Shown here: in pieces, positions 8,478-16,374 of the stretch
Position numbering within the stretch: position 1 is the stretch's first letter
Layout: every line of letters starts with the position of its first letter
Source of the DNA: Coriobacteriaceae bacterium
GTDB taxonomy: Bacteria > Actinomycetota > Coriobacteriia > Coriobacteriales > Coriobacteriaceae
Direction of reading: 5' to 3'
DNA: 64,000 bases
Assembly: GCA_902835305.1 (NCBI GenBank)
Contig: CADFMD010000003.1
Span: 62,001-126,000, forward strand
Notes under the pieces: generated by a model
Told to the model about the DNA's origin: nothing
What the model saw: the letters and a program-made list of their open reading frames with translations, nothing else
Databases searched by the model: none
Made by a program: the position numbers and the translations under genes

Positions 8478-9065
8478 ATGAGCGATTATGCAGACCAAAC
8501 GGTCGCCGTGCTGGCGGTCCAGGGCGCTTTTGCCGAGCACGAGGCAAGACTGTCCGAGCTGGGCGCACGTTGTATCGAGCTGAGGCAGGCGGCCGATTTG
8601 CAGCAGAACTTTGACCGCCTGGTCCTCCCCGGCGGCGAGTCCACCGTTCAGGGCAAGTTACTTGCCGAGCTTGGTATGCTCGATGAGCTTCGCACCCGCA
8701 TTGTTGAGGGCATGCCCGTCCTGGGCACCTGCGCCGGCTTGATTCTGTTGGCGCGCGATCTTGCCGCCCACGACGATAAGGGGACGCCGCGCTTGGCAAC
8801 CATGGATGTGCTCGTTGAGCGCAATGCTTACGGCAGACAGCTCGGCAGCTTTCGCACCAAGGGGCAGGTAGGCGGTATCGACGGTGAGGTGCCGCTGACG
8901 TTTATCCGCGCGCCCCGCATCGTCGAGGTCCACGGCGACGCCAAGGCCTTAGCGAAAGTCGACGGGCGCATCGTCGCCGCCCGCCAGGGCAACCAGCTCG
9001 GCGTAACCTTCCACCCCGAACTCGATGAAGACACCCGCCTCCACGAACTGTTCCTGCAAATGTAG
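8478..9065 (+). CDS. pdxT: Pyridoxal 5'-phosphate synthase, glutaminase subunit
   Basis: The 195-residue class I glutaminase has the catalytic triad Cys85 (G-T-C-A-G), His179 and Glu181 (H-P-E), plus the P-G-G-E-S-T motif that contacts glutamine. It releases ammonia from glutamine and channels it to PdxS. It is the second gene of pdxST, preceded by AGAAAGGA. Transcription probably ends in the hairpin-rich space downstream, where no canonical T-tract terminator is obvious. Confidence 0.96.
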   Translation: MSDYADQTVAVLAVQGAFAEHEARLSELGARCIELRQAADLQQNFDRLVLPGGESTVQGKLLAELGMLDELRTRIVEGMPVLGTCAGLILLARDLAAHDDKGTPRLATMDVLVERNAYGRQLGSFRTKGQVGGIDGEVPLTFIRAPRIVEVHGDAKALAKVDGRIVAARQGNQLGVTFHPELDEDTRLHELFLQM

Positions 9066-9105
9066 GCAGCATAGAAACGAGCGTGGATTTTCGGACACAC
9101 AACAA

Positions 9106-9173
9106 ATGAGAGTGGATAATCTCCCACTTTGAGTTTGAATGCAGGCTCAAACCGGGAGATTATCCACTCTCAT
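9106..9173. repeat. Long hairpin, 20-bp perfect arms
   Basis: ATGAGAGTGGATAATCTCCC at 9106-9125 is exactly complementary to 9154-9173, and an inner 6-bp stem (TTTGAG with CTCAAA) continues the fold. It lies 40 bases past the pdxT stop and has no T-tract, so it looks more like a repeat element than a simple terminator. Confidence 0.7.
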
Positions 9174-9179
9174 CCCATG

Positions 9180-9290
9180 TAGTCGTTGGGGACGTTCTTA
9201 AACGACTAGTCAAACAAGAACGTCCCCAATGACTACCTGACAAGGAGTGTCCCAAACTACCGGCAGAAAAGGAACGTCCCCAACTGCCAC
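9180..9290. repeat. Palindromic intergenic repeat, GGGGACGTTCTT family, copy 1
   Basis: The left part is a hairpin with 20-base near-perfect arms around the core GGGGACGTTCTT (9180-9235). It is followed by a conserved tail containing AAGGAGTGTCCC and GGCAGAAAAGGAACGTCCC. The same arrangement recurs at 56699-56808 in another intergenic gap, so this is a dispersed repeat about 110 bases long. Confidence 0.7.
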
Positions 9291-9333
9291 CCCCGGAGCA
9301 AGACAACGCCGCTGGTTGAGCATAAGTCAGCGA

Positions 9334-9432
9334 AAACGCCCCTAAGCGAGCAAGGTGACGTGAAATGAAAGGGCGCTGACCTTATGGTCGCGCCCTTGAA
9401 ATTGAACGTCAGATTGCCACTTAGGGGCGTTT
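9334..9432. repeat. About 99-bp imperfect long hairpin
   Basis: AAACGCCCCTAAG at the left end pairs with CTTAGGGGCGTTT at the right end, and inner segments (GCAAGG with CCTTGA-like, AAGGGCGC with GCGCCCTT) continue the pairing to a central loop near 9382. Together with the two preceding hairpins it fills the space between the convergent pdxT and the RGG-protein gene. Confidence 0.6.
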
Positions 9433-9445
9433 GCAGCGTCAACTG

Positions 9446-9472
9446 GTTACGCGGTTCGTAGAACCGCGTAAC
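9446..9472 (-). terminator. Hairpin at the 3' end of the RGG-protein gene
   Basis: A perfect 12-bp stem (GTTACGCGGTTC) with a 3-base loop lies 3 bases past the stop of the leftward gene. There is no run of T on that strand, so termination without a U-tract, or only mRNA 3'-end protection, is possible. Confidence 0.5.
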
Positions 9473-9475
9473 TAA

Positions 9476-10387
9476 TTAGAAACGGTTGCCGCGGAAGCCG
9501 CCACCGTTGCGGCCGCCACGGTCGCCACCGCGACCGCCGCGGTCGTTACCACGGTTGCCGCCGAAGCCACCACGGTTGCCACCGCGATCGCCATAGCCAC
9601 CACGGTTGCCACCAAAGCCGCCGCGACCGCCACGGTCGCCGCCACGGTCACCAAAGCCGCCACGGCCACCGCGATCGCCACCGCGACCGCCGCGGTCACC
9701 GCCACGGCCACCGCGATCGCCAAAGCCGCCGCGACCGCCACGGTCGCCGCCACGGCCACCGCGCTCGTCACGGCCGCCGCGAGGACCGCGGTCCTCGTCC
9801 AGGCCCATGGCGACGAGCGGAGCGATGACCTTATCGAGAGCGGCCATCAGCTCGGTGGCCTCCTCGTAAGAAAGCTCGGGCAGGAGCTTCTCCTTCTTGT
9901 TGGCAAGCTCGACCAGGCCCTCAGCGGCATCCTCGGCAGCGAAGACAACGATCTTGCGCATATCGCCCTCGGCGTCGTCGATGCGGCCGACCAGATCGGC
10001 AGCCTCGGCCTCGGCCATCAGACCATCGAGCTCACGAAGGCGCATGCCCAGCAGGTCGGACATTTCCTTCTGCTCCATCTTGGGCTTGAGGTCAAGGAGC
10101 TTAATGGCGCGCTCGATGTTCGCCATGCGCTCGGCCTTGGCCTCCTCCTCCTTGGAAATAGCAAAGCGACGGCTACGCAGCAGGCGAGCGGCCTTCTGCA
10201 TCTTGTCCATCAGCTCTTCGTCATCGTAATCAGCGGCGGCCTCGACAACCTCGGCCTCCTCCTCGGCGGAAACCTCGTCAGCAGCCTCAACCTCGGCAGC
10301 TTCGGTCTCCACAGTCTCGACTGCCTCAACCTCGGCAGCCATGGTCTCGTTCTCGGTCTCGTTCATGATCTCTTCGTTCTCAGACAT
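9476..10387 (-). CDS. Acidic protein with a C-terminal RGG-repeat tail
   Basis: The 303-residue protein has three parts: an acidic low-complexity head (residues 1-55, mostly Glu, Ala and Val), a helical middle (about 56-198, with no family I can name) and a tail of about 100 residues containing roughly 20 R-G-G units with interspersed Phe, Tyr, Asp and Asn. RGG tails bind RNA and drive condensation in eukaryotic proteins, and in bacteria occur at the ends of some RNA helicases; here no helicase domain is present. The start follows AAGGAG. The tail is encoded by degenerate short tandem repeats (about 9480-9790), which may vary in copy number. A role in RNA binding is inference. Confidence 0.75.
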   Translation of the reverse strand: MSENEEIMNETENETMAAEVEAVETVETEAAEVEAADEVSAEEEAEVVEAAADYDDEELMDKMQKAARLLRSRRFAISKEEEAKAERMANIERAIKLLDLKPKMEQKEMSDLLGMRLRELDGLMAEAEAADLVGRIDDAEGDMRKIVVFAAEDAAEGLVELANKKEKLLPELSYEEATELMAALDKVIAPLVAMGLDEDRGPRGGRDERGGRGGDRGGRGGFGDRGGRGGDRGGRGGDRGGRGGFGDRGGDRGGRGGFGGNRGGYGDRGGNRGGFGGNRGNDRGGRGGDRGGRNGGGFRGNRF

Positions 10388-10539
10388 GAGACTCCTTCTT
10401 GGCCCTCTCGGGCATCATCGCCCCATTCGCGGGGCCCGTCGCGCACTCTTTGCGCTTTAAACATTCATGCCTCTCGGCAAAACGTCCATTAGTTTATGGT
10501 GTCGTCACCCAATCTAACTGCAGAATCTATGTGCACACA

Positions 10540-11955
10540 TTAATGCGACATGTGCGACTCGCGGCGAGCGTACACCAGCGACACCGCGAACCCGACAACG
10601 GCAATCACGGCCGCCACGCGCACGGCGGCTGCAAATCCTATCGCCTGGGCAACGTCCGACGCAACGCCTGCGGTGCCAGCAGCCACCGCAGAACTCGAAA
10701 GCAGGCCGATAAACAGCGACGGACCAAACGACGCGGCAATCATGTTCCACGTGTTAAGCAATGCCGTTCCGTGAGGATGCTCAGCGGCGGGGAGCGTCTC
10801 CAAACCGGCGGTCTGCGAGGGGCTCAGTACCAAACCGACGCCGGCATACACCACAACGGTCAGCAGCACGACAACGCCGATGTTCATGCTTGCCGCGGTC
10901 ATCGAGATTGCCGTCTGCCCCACAGCGATCAGGGCAAAGCCGACCGGCAGCAGCGGCCACGCACCACGGGCATCCATCACGCGTCCGCCCACAATCGAGG
11001 TCACGGCGTTGCAGGCGATCGCCGGCAAAATGAGCAAACCCGCGACAAGTGCGGTCATGCCGTATGCGCCCTCAAAATAGAGCGGCAACAAAACGCTCAT
11101 CGAGAACGTCGTCATCATCGACACCACCACAAGCAGGCATGCAGGCCAAAAACGAACGCTCGCCATGGGACGCACGTTAAGCACCGGATGCTCGAGCTTG
11201 AGCTGACGAACCGCAAACAGGCCGAGCACCACAACAGCGGCGAAAAGCGCCACGATACCGGCCATCACATTGGTCGAGAACTCGCCTACGGAATACACGA
11301 ACGCCGTAATGCCGGCAGTGAGCAAAACAACCGACAGAATATCAAGCGTGGTGTTCGAACACTCTCCGACATTCCGAACGAGCTTTGCTGCCGCCGCGGC
11401 GACCACGACACCGCCCACCAGCGGCACTACGAACACCGCCCTCCAGCCAAACAACGTGCACATAAGACCACTAATCACGGGCCCAAACGCCGGCCCTAGC
11501 GTAATGCAGGCACCGCCCAAGCTCAGATACAGACCGAGCTTCTCGCGCGGAGCACAAGATAGCACCACATTCATCATGAGCGGAAACAAGATGCCCGATC
11601 CCGCAGCCTGCAAAATACGACTTGGCAGCAAAACGGTAAACGACGGGGCGACCAGGCACAGGACTTCTCCGGCGACCATGCATCCGCATGCGAAAAACAG
11701 CAGCTTGCGCGTCGAGAAACGACCGGACAGAAAGGCCATGATGGCCGTAAAGATCGACGTCACGATCATGTATCCCGAAACGAGCCACTGCGCCGTGGTA
11801 GCGCTCACCGAAAAGACCGCCATGATGTCGTGCAACGCCACGTTAATAATGTTCTCGTTAAACGCGGCGACAAAGGCTGCAGTATACATTACGACGAGAA
11901 ACGCCGCAGTGGCCGATGGCGCTACTTGAACTTGTTGCTGAGATTTGCTCCCCAT
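10540..11955 (-). CDS. MFS transporter, DHA2 (EmrB/QacA) drug-exporter type
   Basis: The 471-residue protein has about 14 hydrophobic segments. The early motif F-L-S-G-R-F-S-T-R-K-L-L (loop 2-3) and the R-I-L-Q-A-A-G-S-G motif are typical of proton-driven multidrug exporters of the DHA2 group. It would pump a hydrophobic toxic compound out of the cell. AGGAAGGA precedes the ATG. It is a single leftward gene that shares a 204-base upstream region with the deformylase-like gene on the other strand. I see no adjacent TetR or MarR regulator, and the substrate cannot be predicted. Confidence 0.85.
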   Translation of the reverse strand: MGSKSQQQVQVAPSATAAFLVVMYTAAFVAAFNENIINVALHDIMAVFSVSATTAQWLVSGYMIVTSIFTAIMAFLSGRFSTRKLLFFACGCMVAGEVLCLVAPSFTVLLPSRILQAAGSGILFPLMMNVVLSCAPREKLGLYLSLGGACITLGPAFGPVISGLMCTLFGWRAVFVVPLVGGVVVAAAAAKLVRNVGECSNTTLDILSVVLLTAGITAFVYSVGEFSTNVMAGIVALFAAVVVLGLFAVRQLKLEHPVLNVRPMASVRFWPACLLVVVSMMTTFSMSVLLPLYFEGAYGMTALVAGLLILPAIACNAVTSIVGGRVMDARGAWPLLPVGFALIAVGQTAISMTAASMNIGVVVLLTVVVYAGVGLVLSPSQTAGLETLPAAEHPHGTALLNTWNMIAASFGPSLFIGLLSSSAVAAGTAGVASDVAQAIGFAAAVRVAAVIAVVGFAVSLVYARRESHMSH

Positions 11956-12159
11956 GCATTTCCTTCCTCTTGGAACGACAGTCGCATCGCCCCAGAGGAA
12001 CAGTCCAGGGCGAGTATGAGCCCTAGACTTACGTCAGACGCCGCACGCGACGGATCCGACAACATGGTCCAACGTTGAAAGATTGTAACGCTGACGCGCA
12101 GCTTTCCTTCCGCGCTATTATTAAAAGTCCACGAAAGCACGAGACATGAGGAGCCCGCC

Positions 12160-12570
12160 ATGATTAAGCCCATCATGAAATCCGAGTTCTTTTTGCGCCT
12201 GCCTTCCGAAGACGCGGGACCCGACGATGCCGCGACCGGGCAGGACCTCCTGGATACGCTCCATGAGCATGAGCACGAGTGCGTGGGCCTTGCCGCCAAC
12301 ATGATTGGCGTGCGCAAACGCATCATCTGCGTAAAGGACGGCAACAGGGCGCTGCTGATGTACAACCCTCAAATTCTTGAGCAGGTCAATTCCTATCAGA
12401 CGAGCGAAGGATGTCTCTCGCTTTCCGGCGAGCGCCCCTGTACTCGCTATCGCCGCATTAAGGTTGAGTATTTGGACGAGAATTTCGTCCACCGCATCAA
12501 AAACTTCTCGGGCTACACCGCCGAGATCATCCAACACGAAATCGACCACTGTTGCGGAATCGTTATTTAG
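12160..12570 (+). CDS. Peptide-deformylase-like protein 1 (motif 1 Gln replaced by Met)
   Basis: The 136-residue protein has motif 2 with Cys85 (E-G-C-L-S) and motif 3 Q-H-E-I-D-H (His126, Glu127, His130), so the metal site and the general base are intact. In motif 1 the usual Gln is Met48 (G-L-A-A-N-M-I-G). It is shorter than housekeeping deformylases, which have about 150-190 residues. The enzyme would remove the formyl group from new N-termini; loss of the oxyanion Gln should weaken that. GAGGAG lies upstream of the start. A second, differently altered homologue is at 19782-20201. Confidence 0.8.
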   Translation: MIKPIMKSEFFLRLPSEDAGPDDAATGQDLLDTLHEHEHECVGLAANMIGVRKRIICVKDGNRALLMYNPQILEQVNSYQTSEGCLSLSGERPCTRYRRIKVEYLDENFVHRIKNFSGYTAEIIQHEIDHCCGIVI

Positions 12571-12584
12571 TTCCGCCGATTCAA

Positions 12585-12623
12585 GAAAGCTCCCTGCAGC
12601 AAAACAACTGCAGGGAGCTTTTC
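12585..12623. terminator. Bidirectional terminator between convergent genes
   Basis: A 15-bp stem, GAAAGCTCCCTGCAG with its complement, has an 8-base loop with T residues on one side and A residues on the other. It serves the deformylase-like gene and probably also the aminotransferase fusion arriving from the right. Confidence 0.8.
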
Positions 12624-12645
12624 ATAGTGCGGAACTTCTATCCCA

Positions 12646-14166
12646 CTAGCTCTGGCGGTAATGGTCGAAGAAGTCGGCGAGATCTTCGAGGGACTCTTTG
12701 AGCACTTCCATGCGCGGCAGGTACACGATACGGAAGTGGTCGGGCTCAGCCCAGTTAAAGCCGCCGCCGCGCGTGATCAGGATCTTCTTCTCGTGCAGCA
12801 GGTCAAGGGCGAACTGCTCGTCATCGGTAATGTTGAACTTCTTCACATCCATCTTGGGGAAGATGTAGAACGCCGCACGCGGCTTAACCACCGAGATGCC
12901 GTCAATCTTGTTGAGCGCCTCATACACAAAGTTGCGCTGCTCGTAGACACGGCCGCCGGGGCGGATGTAGTCGTTGACGGACTGATGGCCACCGAGCGCC
13001 GTCTGAACGATCGACTGAGCCGGCACGTTGGAGCACAGGCGCATGTTGGAGAGCATGTTGATGCCCATGATGAAGTCGCTCATGCAGCGCTGGTTGCCCG
13101 AAAGCACCATCCAGCCAATACGATAGCCCGCGATCATGTGCGACTTGGACAGACCGCTAAAGGTGACGCAGGGCAGATCGGGAGCGAGCGAGGCAATCGA
13201 GACGTGCTCGTAGCCGTCCATGCACAGGCGGTCGTAGATCTCATCAGCAAAGATCATCAGCTGATGCCTGCGTGCAACCTCGACGATGCCCTCGAGCACC
13301 TCGCGCGGATAGACGGAACCCGTGGGGTTGTTGGGGTTGATGATGACGAGGGCTTTGGTCGCGCTCGTGATCTTGGACTCCATATCCTCCAGGTCGGGAT
13401 ACCAATCCGCCTGCTCATCGCACAGATAGTGCACGGGATGACCGCCGGCAAGGGTTGCGCACGCCGTCCAGAGCGGATAGTCGGGGCTGGGGATCAGAAT
13501 CTCGTCGCCATTGTCGAGCAGCGCGTTCATCGAAAGCTGAATGAGCTCGGACACGCCGTTGCCCGTGTAGATATGCTCCATCTGAACGTTGGGCAAGCCC
13601 TTGATCTGCGAATACTGCATGATCGCCTTGCGCGCGGAGAACAGGCCACGCGAGTTGGAATAGCCTTCGCAGTCGGGCAGCTGCTGGCGCATGTCCTTGA
13701 TGACCTCATCGGGCGTGCGGAAACCGAAGGGCGCCGGGTTGCCGATATTGAGCTTGAGGATGCGCTCGCCCTCGTCCTCCATACGGGCGGCCTCGTCGAC
13801 GACGGGACCGCGCACGTCATACAGGACGTTATCGAGCTTGGTGGATTTAGAAAAAGTACGCATGGTGGTGCTCCTTGCAATTTGAGCTGAGGGATGGGGT
13901 TCGGGCTTGGAATCGTTGCGGGGTGATGATGCCTCGCCTTGATCGGCGTCGCCGGCAAGCAGCCAGGTAACATCGACCTCCAAAATACGGGCGAGCAGCT
14001 CAGCCACATCGCGCCGCGGAATCGTCTTGCCGCTCACATATTGGCTCATCTGACTCTTGCCGAGTTTTTTGCCGAGCATCTCCGATGCGCGGATCACGTC
14101 CGACTGGCGAACGTCGCGATCGGACATAGCCTGTCGCAGACGATCGCTAAACGTCTCTTGGGCCAC
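12646..14166 (-). CDS. XRE-type HTH / AlaA-like aminotransferase fusion
   Basis: The 506-residue protein joins an XRE/Cro helix-turn-helix (residues 5-65, with G-K-S-Q-M-S-Q-Y-V-S-G-K) by a flexible linker to a complete class I aminotransferase of the alanine/pyruvate AlaA kind. The PLP lysine is in S-G-L-S-K-S-H, and N-P-N-N-P-T-G and the substrate arginine region are present. The enzyme half should transfer amino groups between alanine and 2-oxoglutarate. The GTG start has AAGGAGG five bases upstream. It parallels MocR regulators but uses a different DNA-binding domain. A second, strong start site lies exactly at the enzyme boundary (13863). GTTCAATTT half-sites upstream suggest autoregulation. 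Confidence 0.85.
   Translation of the reverse strand: MAQETFSDRLRQAMSDRDVRQSDVIRASEMLGKKLGKSQMSQYVSGKTIPRRDVAELLARILEVDVTWLLAGDADQGEASSPRNDSKPEPHPSAQIARSTTMRTFSKSTKLDNVLYDVRGPVVDEAARMEDEGERILKLNIGNPAPFGFRTPDEVIKDMRQQLPDCEGYSNSRGLFSARKAIMQYSQIKGLPNVQMEHIYTGNGVSELIQLSMNALLDNGDEILIPSPDYPLWTACATLAGGHPVHYLCDEQADWYPDLEDMESKITSATKALVIINPNNPTGSVYPREVLEGIVEVARRHQLMIFADEIYDRLCMDGYEHVSIASLAPDLPCVTFSGLSKSHMIAGYRIGWMVLSGNQRCMSDFIMGINMLSNMRLCSNVPAQSIVQTALGGHQSVNDYIRPGGRVYEQRNFVYEALNKIDGISVVKPRAAFYIFPKMDVKKFNITDDEQFALDLLHEKKILITRGGGFNWAEPDHFRIVYLPRMEVLKESLEDLADFFDHYRQS
13863..13876 (-). promoter_or_regulatory. Internal ribosome site and ATG inside the XRE-aminotransferase gene
   Basis: AAGGAG (13871-13876) sits seven bases before an in-frame ATG at 13863, at residue 102 of the fusion. 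Translation from there would give M-R-T-F-S-K-S-T-K-L, the normal N-terminus of stand-alone AlaA-type enzymes. The site lies precisely between the linker and the enzyme domain. Confidence 0.55.
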
Positions 14167-14187
14167 TAGAACCTCCTTGCTGGCAAA

Positions 14188-14269
14188 GTTCAATTTATAC
14201 AACACGAATTGAACCTGAGTTCAATTTAGGCAGCAGTATAACGCCGTGCTATTTCGAAAAGTTCAATTT
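14188..14269. promoter_or_regulatory. Operator cluster: three GTTCAATTT boxes and one palindrome
   Basis: GTTCAATTT occurs at 14188-14196, 14219-14227 and 14261-14269. The middle one forms a perfect palindrome, AATTGAAC-N4-GTTCAATT (14207-14226). The boxes surround the expected promoter of the XRE-aminotransferase gene, so they are likely binding sites for its own HTH domain. Confidence 0.6.
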
Positions 14270-14329
14270 CAAAAATAAAATGAGCAAGACCTCGAGATTT
14301 ATCCCAAGGCGATAACGACGTGCACGCAT

Positions 14330-15187
14330 TTAGAGGTATTCGAGGAAACGAGCGGCGGCAAGCGAAACATCGGCCGTTCGATATATGGCGTTGATCTGCC
14401 GATGGGGATGCCCCTCGAGCGGACGCACAGCAACATCGAACTGGCAGCGACGCAAGATGAGCGCGGGAAGAATGCTCACGCCCAGGCCATCCTCGACCAT
14501 AGCCATAATCGCATAGTCATCCCAAGTCGACAGTTTTGAGCGCACCGCCAGCCCCGCCCGACGGAATAGCGGCGTAATCTCATCATCGGTACCCCGTTCC
14601 AGCAGAATAAACTGCTCTCTTGCCAAATCGGTAAGAGAGACGAACTCCGCCGTGGCAAGCAACGAATCTGTCGGCACCACCGCCATCAGCTCATCACACA
14701 CTAAAGACCGTGATGCCATGCCGTTTTCTCGGGGCTCACGCGGGATAAAGCCCAGGTCGCAGCGCCCCTCCGCCACCCATTGTTCAATCTCTGAGTAATC
14801 GCCCATCAGCAACTCATAATCGACGTCCGGGTGATCGGCGCGAAAACGCGCAATGACCGGTGGCAGCACGTGGGTCGCCACACTCGAAAACGTACCAATG
14901 CAGATCTTGCCGCGCATGAGCCCACGCATCTCGTCCACGTGTCGCTGCAGGCGGCCAAACTCCTCGCAGAGCGCCTCAACCGCCGGCATGATCTGCCGCC
15001 CATCGGCAGAAAGCACCACACCCTCGCGGCTGCGGTCGAGCACCTTAAAACCCCAATCGGTCTCAAGGTCGCCCACCATGCGGCTCACGCCCGACTGCGA
15101 ATAGCTCAGCCGCTCGGCGGCGCGCGTAAAACTGCCGGCACGCACCGTCTCGAGCAGCACCTGCATCTTTTGAATATTCGTTTCCAC
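14330..15187 (-). CDS. LysR-family transcriptional regulator
   Basis: The 285-residue protein has an N-terminal LysR helix-turn-helix (residues 5-65, G-S-F-T-R-A-A-E-R-L-S-Y-S-Q-S-G-V-S-R) and a periplasmic-binding-like effector domain (about 90-285). It is divergent from a DMT transporter gene across a 118-base gap holding a small palindrome, the usual layout when a LysR protein controls its neighbour. The effector is unknown. A similar LysR/DMT pair occurs at 58286-60213. Confidence 0.9.
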   Translation of the reverse strand: METNIQKMQVLLETVRAGSFTRAAERLSYSQSGVSRMVGDLETDWGFKVLDRSREGVVLSADGRQIMPAVEALCEEFGRLQRHVDEMRGLMRGKICIGTFSSVATHVLPPVIARFRADHPDVDYELLMGDYSEIEQWVAEGRCDLGFIPREPRENGMASRSLVCDELMAVVPTDSLLATAEFVSLTDLAREQFILLERGTDDEITPLFRRAGLAVRSKLSTWDDYAIMAMVEDGLGVSILPALILRRCQFDVAVRPLEGHPHRQINAIYRTADVSLAAARFLEYL

Positions 15188-15204
15188 GGCACCCCTCCAC
15201 CTTT

Positions 15205-15223
15205 ACATGAGTTTTTGTCATGT
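15205..15223. promoter_or_regulatory. LysR-type binding site candidate
   Basis: ACATGA-N7-TCATGT is a perfect inverted repeat in the gap between the divergent LysR and transporter genes, 18 bases from the LysR start. LysR boxes are typically short interrupted palindromes of this size. Confidence 0.4.
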
Positions 15224-15305
15224 TATCCATGCATTATATTCGCTTTTCTTCTAAAGCCAGTTCACCCATAGTGAACATGCTCGGATATAGAGGGGATGTC
15301 AGCAC

Positions 15306-16217
15306 ATGAACAACGGATTGTTTACGTACTTAGCAGCATTGCTATTGTTTGGCTCCAACGGCATCATCGCCGCTGCCATCGCGCTGCCGAGCTCCGATAT
15401 CGTACTGTTGCGCACGTTTTTGGGCGCTCTCACCCTTGCCGCCATCCTCTTCATAACCAAGCGCCATAACCTGCAGGCTCCGTCTCGCCCCCGCGAGGCC
15501 GCAGCGCTCATCGTCTCGGGCGCCGCGCTGGGCGCCAGCTGGATTTTCCTGTTCCGCGCCTATCAGACGATCGGCGTTGGTATCTCCTCGCTGTTGTATT
15601 ACTGTGGCCCCATCATCGTTATGGCCCTCTCCCCGCTCATTTTTGGCGAAAAGCTGACCGGCAGCAAAATCGCCGGCTTTATCGCCGTCGCCTGCGGTGC
15701 TTTTCTCATTGCGGCGCAAGGTCTAGGCGGCAATATGCCCATTGCGGGTATTGTCTGCGGCATCGTCTCGGCCTTCTGCTACGCATTGATGGTCATCGCT
15801 AGCAAGGGTGCGCCACACATCGAAGGCCTCGAGAACTCCACGCTCCAGGTGAGCGCCGCCTTTGTGACCGCGCTGGCCCTCACACTTATCACGCAGGGCG
15901 CTCCCTCATTCCTGTCCGCCGGCGTCGCCGCCAGTATTGATTGGCGCGCCGTCGCTATGCTCGGCGTCGTCAACACCGGCATTGGTTGCCTGCTCTACTT
16001 TAGCGCCGTCGCCAAGCTGCCCGTCCAGACCGTCGCCGTCGTCGGCTACCTCGAGCCGCTTTCGGCGGTCGTGTTCTCGGCCGCCCTTTTGGGTGAAGCC
16101 ATAACACCGGTCCGCCTGATGGGCGCCGCGCTTATCATCGGCGGCGCGCTCTTTTGCGAACTCGCCGGCAAACGCGCAAACGCCAAGGCTGGCATCGCCC
16201 AGATAGCACGTGCTTAA
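15306..16217 (+). CDS. EamA/DMT-family transporter
   Basis: The 303-residue protein has ten hydrophobic segments formed by two repeated EamA units (about 5-140 and 150-290), each ending in the typical G-E-x-L/I-T-P/G turn before the last helix. Such proteins move small metabolites, often amino acids or purine derivatives, across the membrane. It is divergent from a LysR regulator that probably controls it. The substrate is not evident. Confidence 0.85.
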   Translation: MNNGLFTYLAALLLFGSNGIIAAAIALPSSDIVLLRTFLGALTLAAILFITKRHNLQAPSRPREAAALIVSGAALGASWIFLFRAYQTIGVGISSLLYYCGPIIVMALSPLIFGEKLTGSKIAGFIAVACGAFLIAAQGLGGNMPIAGIVCGIVSAFCYALMVIASKGAPHIEGLENSTLQVSAAFVTALALTLITQGAPSFLSAGVAASIDWRAVAMLGVVNTGIGCLLYFSAVAKLPVQTVAVVGYLEPLSAVVFSAALLGEAITPVRLMGAALIIGGALFCELAGKRANAKAGIAQIARA

Positions 16218-16374
16218 AAGCCCCTGCTTTGAAATGCTACCTGCGTAGATAAATAATCCCCAGCTGAGGATTATTGTCTAAAATAACCCGATGTGCCAAA
16301 CTGCTCTTGTATGTATAAAGACGGCATAAAGTTTTTTGTCCTAGACAGATAACCGGATGTCTAAGGGAGTCCTC

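Noticed and set aside
9334..9472. CRISPR-like array in the hairpin-rich gap
   Set aside because: The elements differ in sequence and have no regular repeat-spacer pattern, and no cas genes are nearby.
9606..9869. Proline/arginine-rich frame opposite the RGG tail
   Set aside because: It is the antisense image of the glycine/arginine repeats; the leftward frame has the ribosome site and a full three-part protein.
16218..16374. c-di-AMP (ydaO) riboswitch before kup
   Set aside because: The gap is only 157 bases and lacks the conserved ydaO segments; it shows a single weak 8-bp hairpin.
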